A stretch of 64,000 nt of DNA from Tomitella biformata AHU 1821 (GCF_000524475.1 NZ_BAVQ01000022.1:1-64000), one strand, 5' to 3'; counted from the first letter of the stretch, positions 53,232-62,178 are shown. Notes: generated by a model from the sequence alone, not told the origin. Program-made: numbers and translations.

Positions 53232-55019
53232 CTATCGCGTTGCCCCAACCAGGCTCTGCACGTCCCACACCCACACGTCGGCCGCCCGGTGGCCGGCGTC
53301 CCCCAACAGGTCCTGCACCGTCGTGCGCAGCGCGTCGGAGTTCTTGCCTGTCGGCAGCACCACGACATCCGCCTGCCAGAACCGCAGATCAACGACGGCC
53401 TGCGCCCGCTCCTCCGCCGTGATCTGCGGGACGACGCCGGACGAGAGCACCTCCCCGAGCAACTTCGCGGTGGGTCGCGTCGGCGCGCCATAGCCACCCT
53501 TGTCGTCGGGACCCGCCGGCCCCACGAAGTATCCGCCAGCCAGCGGAAAGCCCATCTTCGCGTCGATCTGCCAGGTCAGCGCCGTCGCATCGGCAAGCTG
53601 GGGCAGCGGCACCACCACGACGGAGCCGTGGTCCACGTAGTCCTGCCACACGCCCTTCTCGAAGAACACCGGCGTGGGCTCGCGGACCACCGCCGAGATT
53701 GGCAGCGGCGCGAGCGGGGCAAGCGTCAGGGCCAGCAAGACCACCCAGGCGCCGGTCGCCGTCATCGAACCCCTGCGCAGCACGCGGTCGGTGGCCAACG
53801 CCAGCAGCAGCCCGATCAGCGGCACCGCGGCCATAGTCAACCTGGTCTCCAGCACCGACTCGAACAGCGGCAGGCTGTCCAGCACGCGCCACGGCATGGG
53901 TATGCCGGTGTCTGCACCACCAACCTTGAGTGTGGGTCCCAGCGACAGCACGATCATCACGAGGGCCGTGATCGAGGCGGCGCGGGCCAGCGGTGATCGG
54001 CGCAGCCAGAGGGCGATGCCCGCCGTCATCGCGAGCAGCGGCCAACCGAAGTACGAGTTGAACTCGGTGCCGCTGCGGCCGAGCACCTTGCTGCCATCGA
54101 CCAGGCCGCCCAGCGTCTGGGGCGAGAATTTCCACAGCGACTGCAGGTCATTCGACCAGCTGCCGTGAGTGAGGTTGCTATAGCTCTGGGGTCCGAAGAA
54201 CTGCCACCACAGTGGGACTGCCACCAGCACGGCCGCCACGGCGGCGGCGAGCAGCAGTGGGCGGGCCAGGGTGCGCGCCATCGCGATCGCCAACCGTGGC
54301 GCGCAGGCCAGGTAGCAGACTCCGAAGATGACGGAACCAATCGCGAGGATCAGCAGCGGCTCCTCGCCCAGCATGATCTGCCAGGCGATCAGCAGTCCCA
54401 GAACCACGGACACCCGGCGGCGGGCCCCGCGGCCCAGACTGATGGCGCAGGCCAGGATCAGTGGCAGGACCCCGAGCACCACGAAGTTCGGGTGGCCATT
54501 GGCATGCGAGATCATCGCGGGTGCGAATCCGCACAGCAGCCCGCCGACGGCCGCCGCGGCACGGGACTCCACGGCGTACCTCGAGAACAGCCAGTACCAG
54601 GCATAGGCGGTGCCCGCGAGCCCGATGGTCATGGCCAACGTCCAGGTCATGGTGGGGCCGAATATCGCTGTGACCGGGGCCAGCGGGATGCTGAGGCCCA
54701 GCATGGCCGTGTTGCCCATGAGGTTGACGCCCTGCGGATAGTTCTGCAGCACCGAGCCCAGCGGATTCTCCAGGTGGAACACGGCCCGCGCGCCCACCGC
54801 GAAGAACCACTCCCACATCCGCTGGTCCTGGTCGCTCCCCACCAGATAGCCGGTGGTCGGGGCACGCCACTGCCCACCCAGCACAAACACCGAGAGCCCT
54901 GTGAACCCGACTGCCGCCAACAGGTCCGACCGTCGCGGGCTCCAGCCGAAGCGCCGGCGCCTCGTCGGCAGCCCTTCCTTCAGCAGTTCGAGCTCAGTCG
55001 TTCTCTGCGCCGTCGTCAT
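53232..55019 (-). CDS. Polytopic membrane protein, glycosyltransferase-like (GT-C type)
   Basis: A 595-residue membrane protein with roughly ten or more hydrophobic segments (for example AAVGFTGLSVFVLGG, MTWTLAMTIGLAGTAYAWYWLF, RVSVVLGLLIAWQIM, LLILAIGSVIFGVCYLA, LLAAAVAAVLVAVPLWW, VLLALTLAPLAPLPI). A first luminal loop with LVGSDQDQRMWEWFF and a C-terminal soluble domain (about residues 450-595) are reminiscent of GT-C mannosyltransferases/arabinosyltransferases, but no catalytic motif is certain. ATG 55019 is preferred over GTG 55031. The gene begins 109 bp after the SWIM gene stop, with a small hairpin (55040-55059) between. Confidence 0.8.
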   Translation of the reverse strand: MTTAQRTTELELLKEGLPTRRRRFGWSPRRSDLLAAVGFTGLSVFVLGGQWRAPTTGYLVGSDQDQRMWEWFFAVGARAVFHLENPLGSVLQNYPQGVNLMGNTAMLGLSIPLAPVTAIFGPTMTWTLAMTIGLAGTAYAWYWLFSRYAVESRAAAAVGGLLCGFAPAMISHANGHPNFVVLGVLPLILACAISLGRGARRRVSVVLGLLIAWQIMLGEEPLLILAIGSVIFGVCYLACAPRLAIAMARTLARPLLLAAAVAAVLVAVPLWWQFFGPQSYSNLTHGSWSNDLQSLWKFSPQTLGGLVDGSKVLGRSGTEFNSYFGWPLLAMTAGIALWLRRSPLARAASITALVMIVLSLGPTLKVGGADTGIPMPWRVLDSLPLFESVLETRLTMAAVPLIGLLLALATDRVLRRGSMTATGAWVVLLALTLAPLAPLPISAVVREPTPVFFEKGVWQDYVDHGSVVVVPLPQLADATALTWQIDAKMGFPLAGGYFVGPAGPDDKGGYGAPTRPTAKLLGEVLSSGVVPQITAEERAQAVVDLRFWQADVVVLPTGKNSDALRTTVQDLLGDAGHRAADVWVWDVQSLVGATR

Positions 55020-55039
55020 TCGCGCCCTCACCCCAATTC

Positions 55040-55059
55040 CGTCTCCAAGATCGGAGACG
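55040..55059. terminator. Small hairpin between SWIM-domain gene and membrane-protein gene
   Basis: CGTCTCC (55040-55046) pairs with GGAGACG (55053-55059) around AAGATC. It lies in the 108-bp gap separating the two minus-strand genes; it could be a weak terminator or attenuator. No T-run follows on the minus strand. Confidence 0.4.
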
Positions 55060-55127
55060 TTTCGACGCTAGTGCGGGATGCTGTGAGTTCTCTGAGCGGA
55101 AACACCTATTTAAGAGCCCCGGACTGG

Positions 55128-55709
55128 TCAGACCCCATAGAAACCGTCGGGGTCTAGTGCAGTCAGAGGCAGCCATTCCGCCGCAGCCGGCTGTCCCGGG
55201 CCGTCGAAATCGGCGGCATCGGCTTGCAGGTCCCGCAGCCGGACCGCCAGCGACGGCACCTCGTCTATACGCTGCACCAGGCAATATATGGCGGCCAGGT
55301 GGTGCACACACGGCCTGCGCCGACCCGTGCAGGGGCAGCTCGCCACGCAATCCTCTACTCCGCTGGCCACCGCCACGTCCTGGTCCTGCAGCCGGGCCAC
55401 CAGCTCATCCGGGAACTCCCCTGAACCGATGCGCCGATCCTGGGCTCCAGCCTGCTCGAGCGCCGCGCGCACCCTCCCGGCTTGCGCGGCGGTCCAGGTG
55501 GGCACGGTGATCACGACCGAGAACTCCCTCCCCTTGGCGAGGACCTTGCCCTGGATGCGGCCGGCGAGTACCTCCGCGAGCCCGACCGCCCCGTTGCGGG
55601 CAAGTGACCGGGCCTGCGGCAGCGCTGGATTCGGGGCGCCGACGGAAACCGACTCGATGGTGCGCAGCCACGCCCGGCCCCACGCCGTGACGCCGAATTC
55701 CGCAGTCAT
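55128..55709 (-). CDS. SWIM zinc-finger protein, partner of SNF2 helicase
   Basis: A 193-residue protein with a SWIM zinc finger, CPCTGRRRPCVHHLAAIYCL (CxCx6CxH), preceded by a basic region (LARNGAVGLAEVLAGRIQGKVLAKGREFSVVITVPTWTAAQAGRVRAAL). In actinobacteria such genes occur next to SNF2-family helicases and probably supply DNA or protein binding to a repair or remodelling complex. ATG 55709 overlaps the helicase stop codon (TGATG). The frame beyond 55709 continues inside the helicase gene and is shadow. Confidence 0.87.
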   Translation of the reverse strand: MTAEFGVTAWGRAWLRTIESVSVGAPNPALPQARSLARNGAVGLAEVLAGRIQGKVLAKGREFSVVITVPTWTAAQAGRVRAALEQAGAQDRRIGSGEFPDELVARLQDQDVAVASGVEDCVASCPCTGRRRPCVHHLAAIYCLVQRIDEVPSLAVRLRDLQADAADFDGPGQPAAAEWLPLTALDPDGFYGV

Positions 55710-57610
55710 CAGAACACTCCACTCTGATCGAGCTCCAGCAGCTCCCGCAGCTGTGCGTCGGACATCGCCGCCAGCGCGGACTCCGGGCCGGTCGAGCCGG
55801 GGTCCACGGTGATCGAGTCGGCCACCGCCCGCTTCGACTCGTGCATCGCGGCAATGTGGTCCTCGATAGTGCCGCCGGTGACGAGGGTGTGCACATTTAC
55901 CTGCAGATGCTGGCCGATCCGGTGCGCGCGGTCGGTGGCCTGATCCTCCACAGCGGGATTCCACCACCGGTCGAAGTGCACCACGTGGCTAGCTCGCGTG
56001 AGGTTCAACCCGAATCCCGCGGCTCGCAGACTCAAGATCAACACCGGCGGCCCGTCCGGGCGGGTCTGGAACTCATCAACCAACTCGTCCCGACTCGCAG
56101 CGCTGAGACCGCCGTGCAAGAACGGGATCGCGCCCGCCCCCAGCTCCGCGGTCAGATGCTTCGACAGCAGCTCCCCCATCGCACGGTACTGCGTGAACAC
56201 CAGTGCTCGATCTCCCTCGTCGACAATCTCCGCGAGCATCTCGCTTGCGCGGTCGAACTTGCCGGAGCGCCCCATCAATTCGGTGCCGCCGGCGCCGAAT
56301 TGCACCGGGTGGTTGCAGATCTGCTTGAGCGCCGTCAGCAGAGCCAGGACGTTGCCGTGGCGAGCGATGCCCCTGCCCAGCCCCGAGTCGAAGGCGTTCG
56401 CCACCGCCGCGCGGTAGAGCCGGGACTGCTCGGCCGTCAGCGTGCACGCGATGGTGGCATACTGCTTGGCTGGCAGATCCGTTGCCACCTTGGACTTGGT
56501 GCGCCGCAACACATATGGCTCGATGATGTCGGTCAGCCGCGCGGCAGCGGTGCCCGAGCGACCGGTCTCGATGGGGCGCGCGAAACGTTGCCGGAAACGG
56601 GCGCGCGTGCCGAGGACCGACGGGTTGACGACGTGGAAGATCGACCACAACTCGTCCAGACGGTTCTCCACCGGCGTGCCGGTCATCGCCACCTTCAGCT
56701 CCGCGGATAGGCCGGCGGCGGCCTTGGCTGCCAGCGAAGACGGATTCTTGATCTGCTGGGCCTCATCGAGGATCACGGTGGACCACGGCATCGCCGCGAA
56801 CTCCACCGCGTCGCTCCGCAACACGCTGTAGCTGGTGAGCACCGCCGACCCCGGCACCGCGGTCGCGAGCGGCCCGCGGCCCACGCCGTGGTGCACTTGG
56901 ACGGGCAGACTCGGGGCGAACCGCGCGAGCTCTCGCCGCCAGTTGCCGAGCACCGACGTCGGGCAAACCACCAGATGCGGCGGCCCGTCCACTCGGGTGG
57001 CCAACAGCGAGATCGCCTGCAGCGTCTTGCCGAGTCCCATCTCGTCGGCCAAGATGCCACCGCCGTGGCCGGCCAGCGCCCGCAGCCAGGCCACCCCCTG
57101 TACCTGGTAAGGCCGCAGCGAGGCCTGGATCTCGGCGACCGCGAGATCTCGACTGGTGGCGGCCATCGACAGGAATTGCTGGACTGTGGAGTCGGCTGAG
57201 GCTATCGCCCCCTCCGCATCGTTGAGCGAGGCGTGTGCGGCCGTGGGCATCTCAGACTTCTCGCCCCGCGCCACCGCCTGCCAGGCCCGCACCGATGCCC
57301 CCACCCGGTCGCCGGAGGCATCGATGCCCGCCAGCGCGCTCAGCACCTCGGTGAGCGCGGCCACTCGGACGCCCACCGTCCGCGGCGCCACCACTGCCCC
57401 GCCCGCTTCGGCCGTGGGAACCGCCAGTCGGCACGTCGACGCGGTGCCCGCGGGCAGCCCCAACACGGACAGCGCTGCCTCGAGGTCGTCCGCGCCCCAC
57501 CACACGAGCGTCGCCAGCGCCGGGACGAACGTGGCCTGCAGGCGGCTCTCGGGCGCGAGTGTCGGGTCCATGACCGCTGACAGTAGGCCCGCACCCACCC
57601 CGACGGCCAA
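55709..57610 (-). CDS. SNF2-family DEAD/DEAH-like helicase (HelZ-like), short N-terminus
   Basis: A 633-residue SNF2 ATPase. Motifs: LRPYQVQGVAWLRAL (Q region), GILADEMGLGKT (Walker A, 185-196), LDEAQQIKN (DEAQ box), MTGTPVENRLDELWSIF, ALVFTQYRAMGELL, LILSLRAAGFGLNLTRASHVVHFDRWWNPAVEDQATDRAHRIGQ (motif VI), RHRIGQ type. Such proteins translocate on DNA; HelZ-type members are often about 1000 residues with an N-terminal SNF2-associated domain that is mostly missing here. The start is likely TTG 57610 (GAGGG upstream) or GTG 57598; an in-frame TGA lies at 57620-57622. The gene may be a shortened form or a 5'-truncated remnant. Confidence 0.88.
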   Translation of the reverse strand: MAVGVGAGLLSAVMDPTLAPESRLQATFVPALATLVWWGADDLEAALSVLGLPAGTASTCRLAVPTAEAGGAVVAPRTVGVRVAALTEVLSALAGIDASGDRVGASVRAWQAVARGEKSEMPTAAHASLNDAEGAIASADSTVQQFLSMAATSRDLAVAEIQASLRPYQVQGVAWLRALAGHGGGILADEMGLGKTLQAISLLATRVDGPPHLVVCPTSVLGNWRRELARFAPSLPVQVHHGVGRGPLATAVPGSAVLTSYSVLRSDAVEFAAMPWSTVILDEAQQIKNPSSLAAKAAAGLSAELKVAMTGTPVENRLDELWSIFHVVNPSVLGTRARFRQRFARPIETGRSGTAAARLTDIIEPYVLRRTKSKVATDLPAKQYATIACTLTAEQSRLYRAAVANAFDSGLGRGIARHGNVLALLTALKQICNHPVQFGAGGTELMGRSGKFDRASEMLAEIVDEGDRALVFTQYRAMGELLSKHLTAELGAGAIPFLHGGLSAASRDELVDEFQTRPDGPPVLILSLRAAGFGLNLTRASHVVHFDRWWNPAVEDQATDRAHRIGQHLQVNVHTLVTGGTIEDHIAAMHESKRAVADSITVDPGSTGPESALAAMSDAQLRELLELDQSGVF

Positions 57611-57706
57611 TGGAAACCCTCAGATCAGGTGTGGTTTTTCTGACATTGACGCAGCCTCGCGGCACCTGTCTCTTATCCCGGTCCCCGTCCGCCACAAGCG
57701 GTGTAG

Positions 57707-59314
57707 CTAGCCGACCCAGACCGAGTCGAGCAGCATGATGTTGTCCGCGCTGCGCTTGACCTCATGGACGTCGTTGTCCCACGCGAGGAAGACCGAGGCC
57801 GGCCCCCACAGCGAGTAGGGCACAGTCTCGTTGGCCCGCAACTGCACGGCGCTGATCGCTTCCTTCTTGGCCTCGTCCGTTGTCGCCGTCTGGACCGCGA
57901 CGAGCAGCTCGTCCATCTGCGGGTCCTTGGAGCCCACCGAGTTGTTGTTGGAGTCGCTGCCAAAGCCGGCGTACAGACGCAGATAAGGCGCCTCATCCAT
58001 GAAGGCATAGGAGGACCGCGTGATATCGAAATCATGCTCCACATACAGCTTGCGGACCAGGTCGGTGACACTGCTGACGTAGTCGATGGTCACGTCGAAG
58101 CCGATCGAGTTGAGCGAGGCCTGGGTCGCCAGGGCCGCCGCCTCTGCGCTGGGCTCGCTCATCGCCAGGTAAGTGAGCTTGCCGTTATAGCCGTCGGCCT
58201 TCGCCTCGTTCAGCAGCGTTGTGGCCTTGGCCGGGTCATACTGCAGGCCCTCGGTCCCGTTGTTCCATCGCGAGGTCTCGGGGACGATCGCGCTGCTCGC
58301 GATGCCCAGTCCATTATTCGCACGCGCGTTGATCGCCTCGGGGTCAATGCCGTAGGCAACCGCCTGACGCACCCGCAGGTCTGCTCCGGGACGGCCCTCG
58401 CGGTTGTTGACCGCGCCGATCGAGCCCAGCCCCTGAACATCAAGGAAGCCTGACAAGCCGGCATCCTGCGCGGCCTTGATCACGTCCTCATCACGCATGA
58501 TGTAGGCCATGTTCAGCTGGCCGCTATTGAGCGACTCCAGCGAGGCCGTCGCACCCGCGGTGGGGACGAAACGTAGCTTGCCCAGGTGGGGCGTGCCGCC
58601 GTAGTAGTCCGCGCGCGGGGAGAGCGTGATCTCCTCGTTGGGCGCGAACTTCTCCAGCGTGAACGGGCCCGCGCCGATCGGGGCGAATGCGCCGTTGGCA
58701 TCGGACCCCTGCCCGACGATCATGCCTGGCCCCATCGACAGCAGCACGGGGAAGTCATCCCACGAACGTTGCAGGGTGAACTCCACGGTGGACGCGTCCG
58801 GCGTCGCGATGCTCTCGACTACGCCGGACCAGGCCTGCGCTACGTCCGCCTGCGCCGCGACGAAGCGGTCGATGCTCCATTTGACCGCGGCCGAGTCGAG
58901 CACGGTGCCGTCACTGAAGGTCACACCGTCGCGGAGCTTGACCGTGTAGGACGAGAAGTCCTCGTTGGAGGTGATCGACTCCGCGAGCTGCGGAACGAAC
59001 TCACCGGCCACAGAGTCGCTACGGATCAGCGTGTCGTAGATCGCCGCCATCTCGGTGCCGCCGGTCGAGCCGGTGGCCTGAGTCTTCGTGGGGTCCAGCG
59101 CGTTGGGGAAGGAGTAGGACCCGAAGGTCAGGGTGCCACCGTCGACCGCGTCGCCGGCTTCCTGCACATTGATGAACCCGACGCTCCCGTTCGCGGATCC
59201 CGTGGCCGCACTGTCATCAGAGTCCCCGCCTGAGCCGCAGGCACCCAGCAGCAGCGCGCCAGCCACACCGAGCACTAGCATTCGCGCGCTGGGCCCAGTC
59301 ATCAAATTGTTCAA
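57707..59314 (-). CDS. ABC-transporter solute-binding lipoprotein, family 5, paralogue of 51001-52632
   Basis: A 535-residue lipoprotein (LVLGVAGALLLGAC lipobox). SBP_bac_5 features: VDGGTLTFGSYSFPNALDPTKTQATGSTGGTEMAAIYDTLI, FSDGTVLDSAAVKWSIDRF, FTLEKFAPNEEITLSPRADYYGG, NNREGRPGADLRVRQAVAYGID and NVHEVKRSADNIMLLDSVWVG. It is collinear with the protein at 51001-52632 (INVQEAGDAVDGGTLTFG against VNVQPAPGQAVDGGTLTYG). TTG 59314 is the likely start: GAGGTGG lies seven bases upstream, whereas the ATG at 59302 has none. No permease or ATPase genes are in the window, so the transport partner is elsewhere or shared. Confidence 0.92.
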   Translation of the reverse strand: MNNLMTGPSARMLVLGVAGALLLGACGSGGDSDDSAATGSANGSVGFINVQEAGDAVDGGTLTFGSYSFPNALDPTKTQATGSTGGTEMAAIYDTLIRSDSVAGEFVPQLAESITSNEDFSSYTVKLRDGVTFSDGTVLDSAAVKWSIDRFVAAQADVAQAWSGVVESIATPDASTVEFTLQRSWDDFPVLLSMGPGMIVGQGSDANGAFAPIGAGPFTLEKFAPNEEITLSPRADYYGGTPHLGKLRFVPTAGATASLESLNSGQLNMAYIMRDEDVIKAAQDAGLSGFLDVQGLGSIGAVNNREGRPGADLRVRQAVAYGIDPEAINARANNGLGIASSAIVPETSRWNNGTEGLQYDPAKATTLLNEAKADGYNGKLTYLAMSEPSAEAAALATQASLNSIGFDVTIDYVSSVTDLVRKLYVEHDFDITRSSYAFMDEAPYLRLYAGFGSDSNNNSVGSKDPQMDELLVAVQTATTDEAKKEAISAVQLRANETVPYSLWGPASVFLAWDNDVHEVKRSADNIMLLDSVWVG

Positions 59315-59548
59315 TCTAGTTCCACCTCACCGATTTCCTCACCGGACGGCGAGGCCTCTGCAGTAACTCCGCGAACGGTAGGCCGAACCGAACCTGCCTG
59401 GCGCCGAAGTCCCATTGGCTCGAAGGCCGGGATCTCGACTCGGGCCCGGGCGGGACAGGTTCCACTCAAGGACCAGATCGGCAGGCCGGAGTAGATCGAG
59501 GCTGGTGGCTCGCGCCCATCAGCGCCCAGAAGGTGCGTAACCAGGGAT

Positions 59549-60334
59549 CTACCAGCCGGGTGGCAACTGGGTGAAGTCCGCCTTGCGCCCCTCCGCGAAG
59601 GCCGCCAGCGCCTCTGCGTTCGCCGGCCCGCCCATCAGCTCCCGGAATGCCTCGTTCTCCCGCTCCCGGGCCGCGTCGATCTCCGCCCGCCGCGGAGCCG
59701 TCATTGTCCGCTTCACCGCAACCAGGCTCGAGATCGGCTTCGCCGCAAGCACTTCCGCATACCGATGGGCGTCCGCCACCAACGTGTCCGGCTCGCAGAC
59801 CCGCCACACCAGGCCCATCTCCTTTGCCTGCGCAGCGTCGATCCACTCCGAGCTCATCAGCACCCACGCGGCGTTCTGCCTACCGATCAGCGCGGGCAGC
59901 AGCACGCTGGACGCAGCCTCCGGCGCCACACCCAGATCGGTGAACGGGCACTTGATCCTCGCCGTGCTGGACATGAAAGCGAGGTCCGCGAAGCCCAGAA
60001 TGGTCGCGCCGATCCCCAAACCGATCCCGTTGACCGCGCAGATCAGTGGCTTCGGGAACTCCACCAGCACATCCAGGAGCCCGCGGAAGCCGTGTTTTCC
60101 CCGCTGAAAGTCCGGATCACTGGTGATCAGGGCCATCTCCCGCAGGTCGGTGCCGGCGCTGAATGCCCGCCCGTTTCCGGTCAGCAGGACCACCGCTACC
60201 GCGGGGTCCGCCGCGGCGTCGAGCAGCGCGTCCGCGAGCGCGTCGTAGAGCGCCTCGTTGAAGGAGTTCAGAGCCTCGGGGCGGTCGAGCGTGAGGGTTC
60301 GGACACGGTTGCTATCCACGATGATCAGGCTCAT
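59549..60334 (-). CDS. Enoyl-CoA hydratase/isomerase (crotonase family)
   Basis: A 261-residue crotonase. TLTLDRPEALNSFNEALYDALADAL, the oxyanion-hole block FSAGTDLREMALI, PLICAVNGIGLGIGATILGFADLAFMSSTARIKCPFTDLGVAPEAASSVLLPALIG and YAEVLAAKPISSLVAVKRTM are standard. The catalytic Glu position in the FTDLGVAPEAASS block is kept as Glu. ATG 60334 is used; GTG 60337 is possible. A KstR-like site lies just upstream (60345-60358), so it may belong to the steroid regulon. It hydrates or isomerises enoyl-CoA intermediates; its exact step is not known. Confidence 0.92.
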   Translation of the reverse strand: MSLIIVDSNRVRTLTLDRPEALNSFNEALYDALADALLDAAADPAVAVVLLTGNGRAFSAGTDLREMALITSDPDFQRGKHGFRGLLDVLVEFPKPLICAVNGIGLGIGATILGFADLAFMSSTARIKCPFTDLGVAPEAASSVLLPALIGRQNAAWVLMSSEWIDAAQAKEMGLVWRVCEPDTLVADAHRYAEVLAAKPISSLVAVKRTMTAPRRAEIDAARERENEAFRELMGGPANAEALAAFAEGRKADFTQLPPGW

Positions 60335-60344
60335 CACCGCATAC

Positions 60345-60358
60345 TAGAACGTGTTACC
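60345..60358. promoter_or_regulatory. KstR-like operator upstream of the enoyl-CoA hydratase gene
   Basis: TAGAACGTGTTACC fits TnnAACnnGTTnnA at seven of eight fixed positions (final A is C). It lies 11-24 bases before the ATG at 60334, so repression could block both promoter and translation initiation. The AACnnGTT core is exact. Confidence 0.65.
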
Positions 60359-60513
60359 CCATGCACGTCGACACGGGCCCGGCCGACCATCGCGGCCCCC
60401 TCGACGTTCCAGTCAATGGGAATTTCCCCCTCCCCGACTTTTGACGATGGAGGATCCAGCCCACAACGGCCGGCCGGAAACCGGATATGCGAGGACGTCC
60501 ACAGGAGGATCAC

Positions 60514-60858
60514 ATGATCAAGGCCATTGCGCTGCTCACCCGCCGGGCAGGCCTGACCCGGGCCGAGTTCATCGACTACTACGAGAACTCCCACGCACCA
60601 CTCATTCGCCGCCTACTGCCGCAGATCCGTGAGTATCGCCGCAACTTCGTCGATCTCGAGGGCGCCCTCCGCGCTCCCGGGGTGCCGGACCCGACCTTCG
60701 ACGTCATCACCGAACTCTGGTTCGACGATCGCGCAGGCTATGCCGCCATGCTCGCCACCCACGGACAGCCGGAGATCCGCGCGCAGATCGAGGCCGACGA
60801 GGCGCGCTTCCTCGACCGCGGCAAGACCATCCAGTTCCTCGTCGACGAGGCCGGCTAG
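60514..60858 (+). CDS. EthD-family protein
   Basis: A 114-residue dimeric alpha+beta-barrel (EthD/YciI-like) protein: MIKAIALLTRRAGLTRAEFIDYYENSHAPLIRRLLPQIREYRRNFVD and FDVITELWFDDRAGYAAMLAT, with a conserved His-Ala-Pro near the N-terminus. EthD proteins are small accessory proteins of degradation pathways (first seen with cytochrome P450 EthABCD) and may act as dehydratases or chaperones. AGGAGG precedes ATG 60514. It stands 155 bp from the enoyl-CoA hydratase start, divergent, and ends 10 bp before the convergent citE gene end. Confidence 0.87.
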   Translation: MIKAIALLTRRAGLTRAEFIDYYENSHAPLIRRLLPQIREYRRNFVDLEGALRAPGVPDPTFDVITELWFDDRAGYAAMLATHGQPEIRAQIEADEARFLDRGKTIQFLVDEAG

Positions 60859-60868
60859 CCAGAGTCCA

Positions 60869-61675
60869 CTAGCTGTCGGCTCGCCGCAGCACAGCCTCCG
60901 CGTGCCGGAGCACCGGTGAGTCGACCATCATCCCGTCGAGGGCGAACACCCCGCGCTCGGTCTCCGCCGCGGTGAGGATCCGACGGGCCTGGGCGATCTG
61001 CTCGCCGGTGGGCCGGTAGGACTCGCGGACCACCGCAACCTGGCTGGGGTGGATGCAGACGGTGCCGCCGAAGCCGACCGCGACCGCGTCCAACGCCTCC
61101 GCGCGATGCCCATCCAGGTCCCGGATGTCCAGGTGCACTGAGTCCAGTGCCAGCCGGCCAAAGCTCGCGGCAGCCAGCAGCACGGTGGAGCGGACATGCC
61201 GCGCGACGTCCCGGTAGGCGCCGTCGGCCCTGCGGCTGGAGCTGCCGCCGATGGCGGCGACCAAGTCCTCGGCGCCCCACATCATGGCGACCGTATTCTC
61301 TGCTGCCGCAATCTCGGCGGCGAACACCGCCCCGCGCGGAGTCTCGATCAAGGCCAGCACGTCGTAGCTCCCGAGCGCCGCCACCTGCGCGGCGGACTCC
61401 GTCTTCGACAGCATCACCCGGGTGTAGTCGGTGCCGCGCAGCGCCTCGAGGTCGAGCGCGTAGTCGGCGGTGCTGGCGGCGTTGACGCGCACGAAGGTGG
61501 TCGCCGGGTCCAGCGGGGTGTCCCGCAGGGCCTGGCGGGCGGCTGGCTTGTCCGCGGGTGCGACGCCGTCCTCGAGGTCGAGGATGACGACATCGGCGGC
61601 TGCGGCTGCCTTGCCGAAGCGCTCGGGCCGGTCGGCGGGACAGAACAGCCAGGCGGGGCCCCACGCCGCCGTCAC
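60869..61675 (-). CDS. citE: CitE-like beta-hydroxyacyl-CoA lyase (HpcH/HpaI aldolase family)
   Basis: A 268-residue TIM-barrel lyase: WLFCPADRPERFGKAAAAADVVILDLEDGVAPADKPAARQAL, MLSKTESAAQVAAL, VLALIETPRGAVFAAEIA, MMWGAEDLVAAIGG, GFGGTVCIHPSQVAVVRESY. The acidic metal ligands (EDG..., ETP) are intact. GTG 61675 overlaps the maoC stop (GTGA). In mycobacteria the order citE-maoC-fadE19-accA1 is found in the leucine/isovalerate catabolic locus, where the CitE-type protein cleaves (S)-citramalyl/hydroxymethylglutaryl-like CoA and itaconate-derived CoA. The same role is likely here. Confidence 0.92.
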   Translation of the reverse strand: MTAAWGPAWLFCPADRPERFGKAAAAADVVILDLEDGVAPADKPAARQALRDTPLDPATTFVRVNAASTADYALDLEALRGTDYTRVMLSKTESAAQVAALGSYDVLALIETPRGAVFAAEIAAAENTVAMMWGAEDLVAAIGGSSSRRADGAYRDVARHVRSTVLLAAASFGRLALDSVHLDIRDLDGHRAEALDAVAVGFGGTVCIHPSQVAVVRESYRPTGEQIAQARRILTAAETERGVFALDGMMVDSPVLRHAEAVLRRADS

Positions 61676-62178
61676 TTCGGGGCCTTCTGCATGAGTGTCG
61701 AGCGAACGGCGCGGACGACGATGTCGCCATGCTGGTTTCGCCCGATGTGCTCGAGCGTGACGATGCCCTGGGTCGGCCGGGACTTCGACTCCCGCGTCTC
61801 GAGCACGATGGTCTCCCCATAGAGGGTGTCGCCGTGGTACATCGGGTTCGGGAACGAGATCTCGCTGAAGCCGAGGTTCGCCACGATCGTGCCCTGCGAG
61901 AGCTGCGCCACGGACTGCCCGACAACGGTGGACAGGGTCAGCATGGAGTTCATCAACCGTTCGCCGAACTGCTGGTCCGCCGACCACGCCGCATCCAGGT
62001 GCAGCGACTGCGTGTTCATCGTCAGTGTCGTGAACAGCACGTTGTCGGCCTCGGTGAGGGTGCGCCCGGGGCTGTGCTTATAGACGACGTCGGTCTCGAA
62101 CTCCTCGAACCAGAGTCCGCGCTGGGTGATCTCGCGCCGTTCGCTGTGGGATCGCTCGGCGGGCGTATCGATACTCAT
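61672..62178 (-). CDS. MaoC-family acyl-CoA dehydratase
   Basis: A 168-residue single hot-dog MaoC protein. The hydratase motif ADNVLFTTLTMNTQSLHLD carries the Asp and His of the active site, with GIVTLEHIGRNQHGDIVVRAVR at the end. Homologues in the citE-fadE19-accA1 locus hydrate branched or mesaconyl-like enoyl-CoA. Start and stop both overlap neighbours by four bases (ATGA with the acyl-CoA dehydrogenase, GTGA with citE), so the four genes are one translational unit. Its substrate in leucine or itaconate breakdown is inferred from context. Confidence 0.92.
   Translation of the reverse strand: MSIDTPAERSHSERREITQRGLWFEEFETDVVYKHSPGRTLTEADNVLFTTLTMNTQSLHLDAAWSADQQFGERLMNSMLTLSTVVGQSVAQLSQGTIVANLGFSEISFPNPMYHGDTLYGETIVLETRESKSRPTQGIVTLEHIGRNQHGDIVVRAVRSTLMQKAPK

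Noticed and set aside
57666-57676. CTGTCTCTTAT, identical to the start of the Tn5 mosaic end/transposase adapter
   Set aside because: Only 11 bases match; the following bases (CCCGGT) do not continue the 19-bp end, so neither an insertion nor an adapter remnant is supported.
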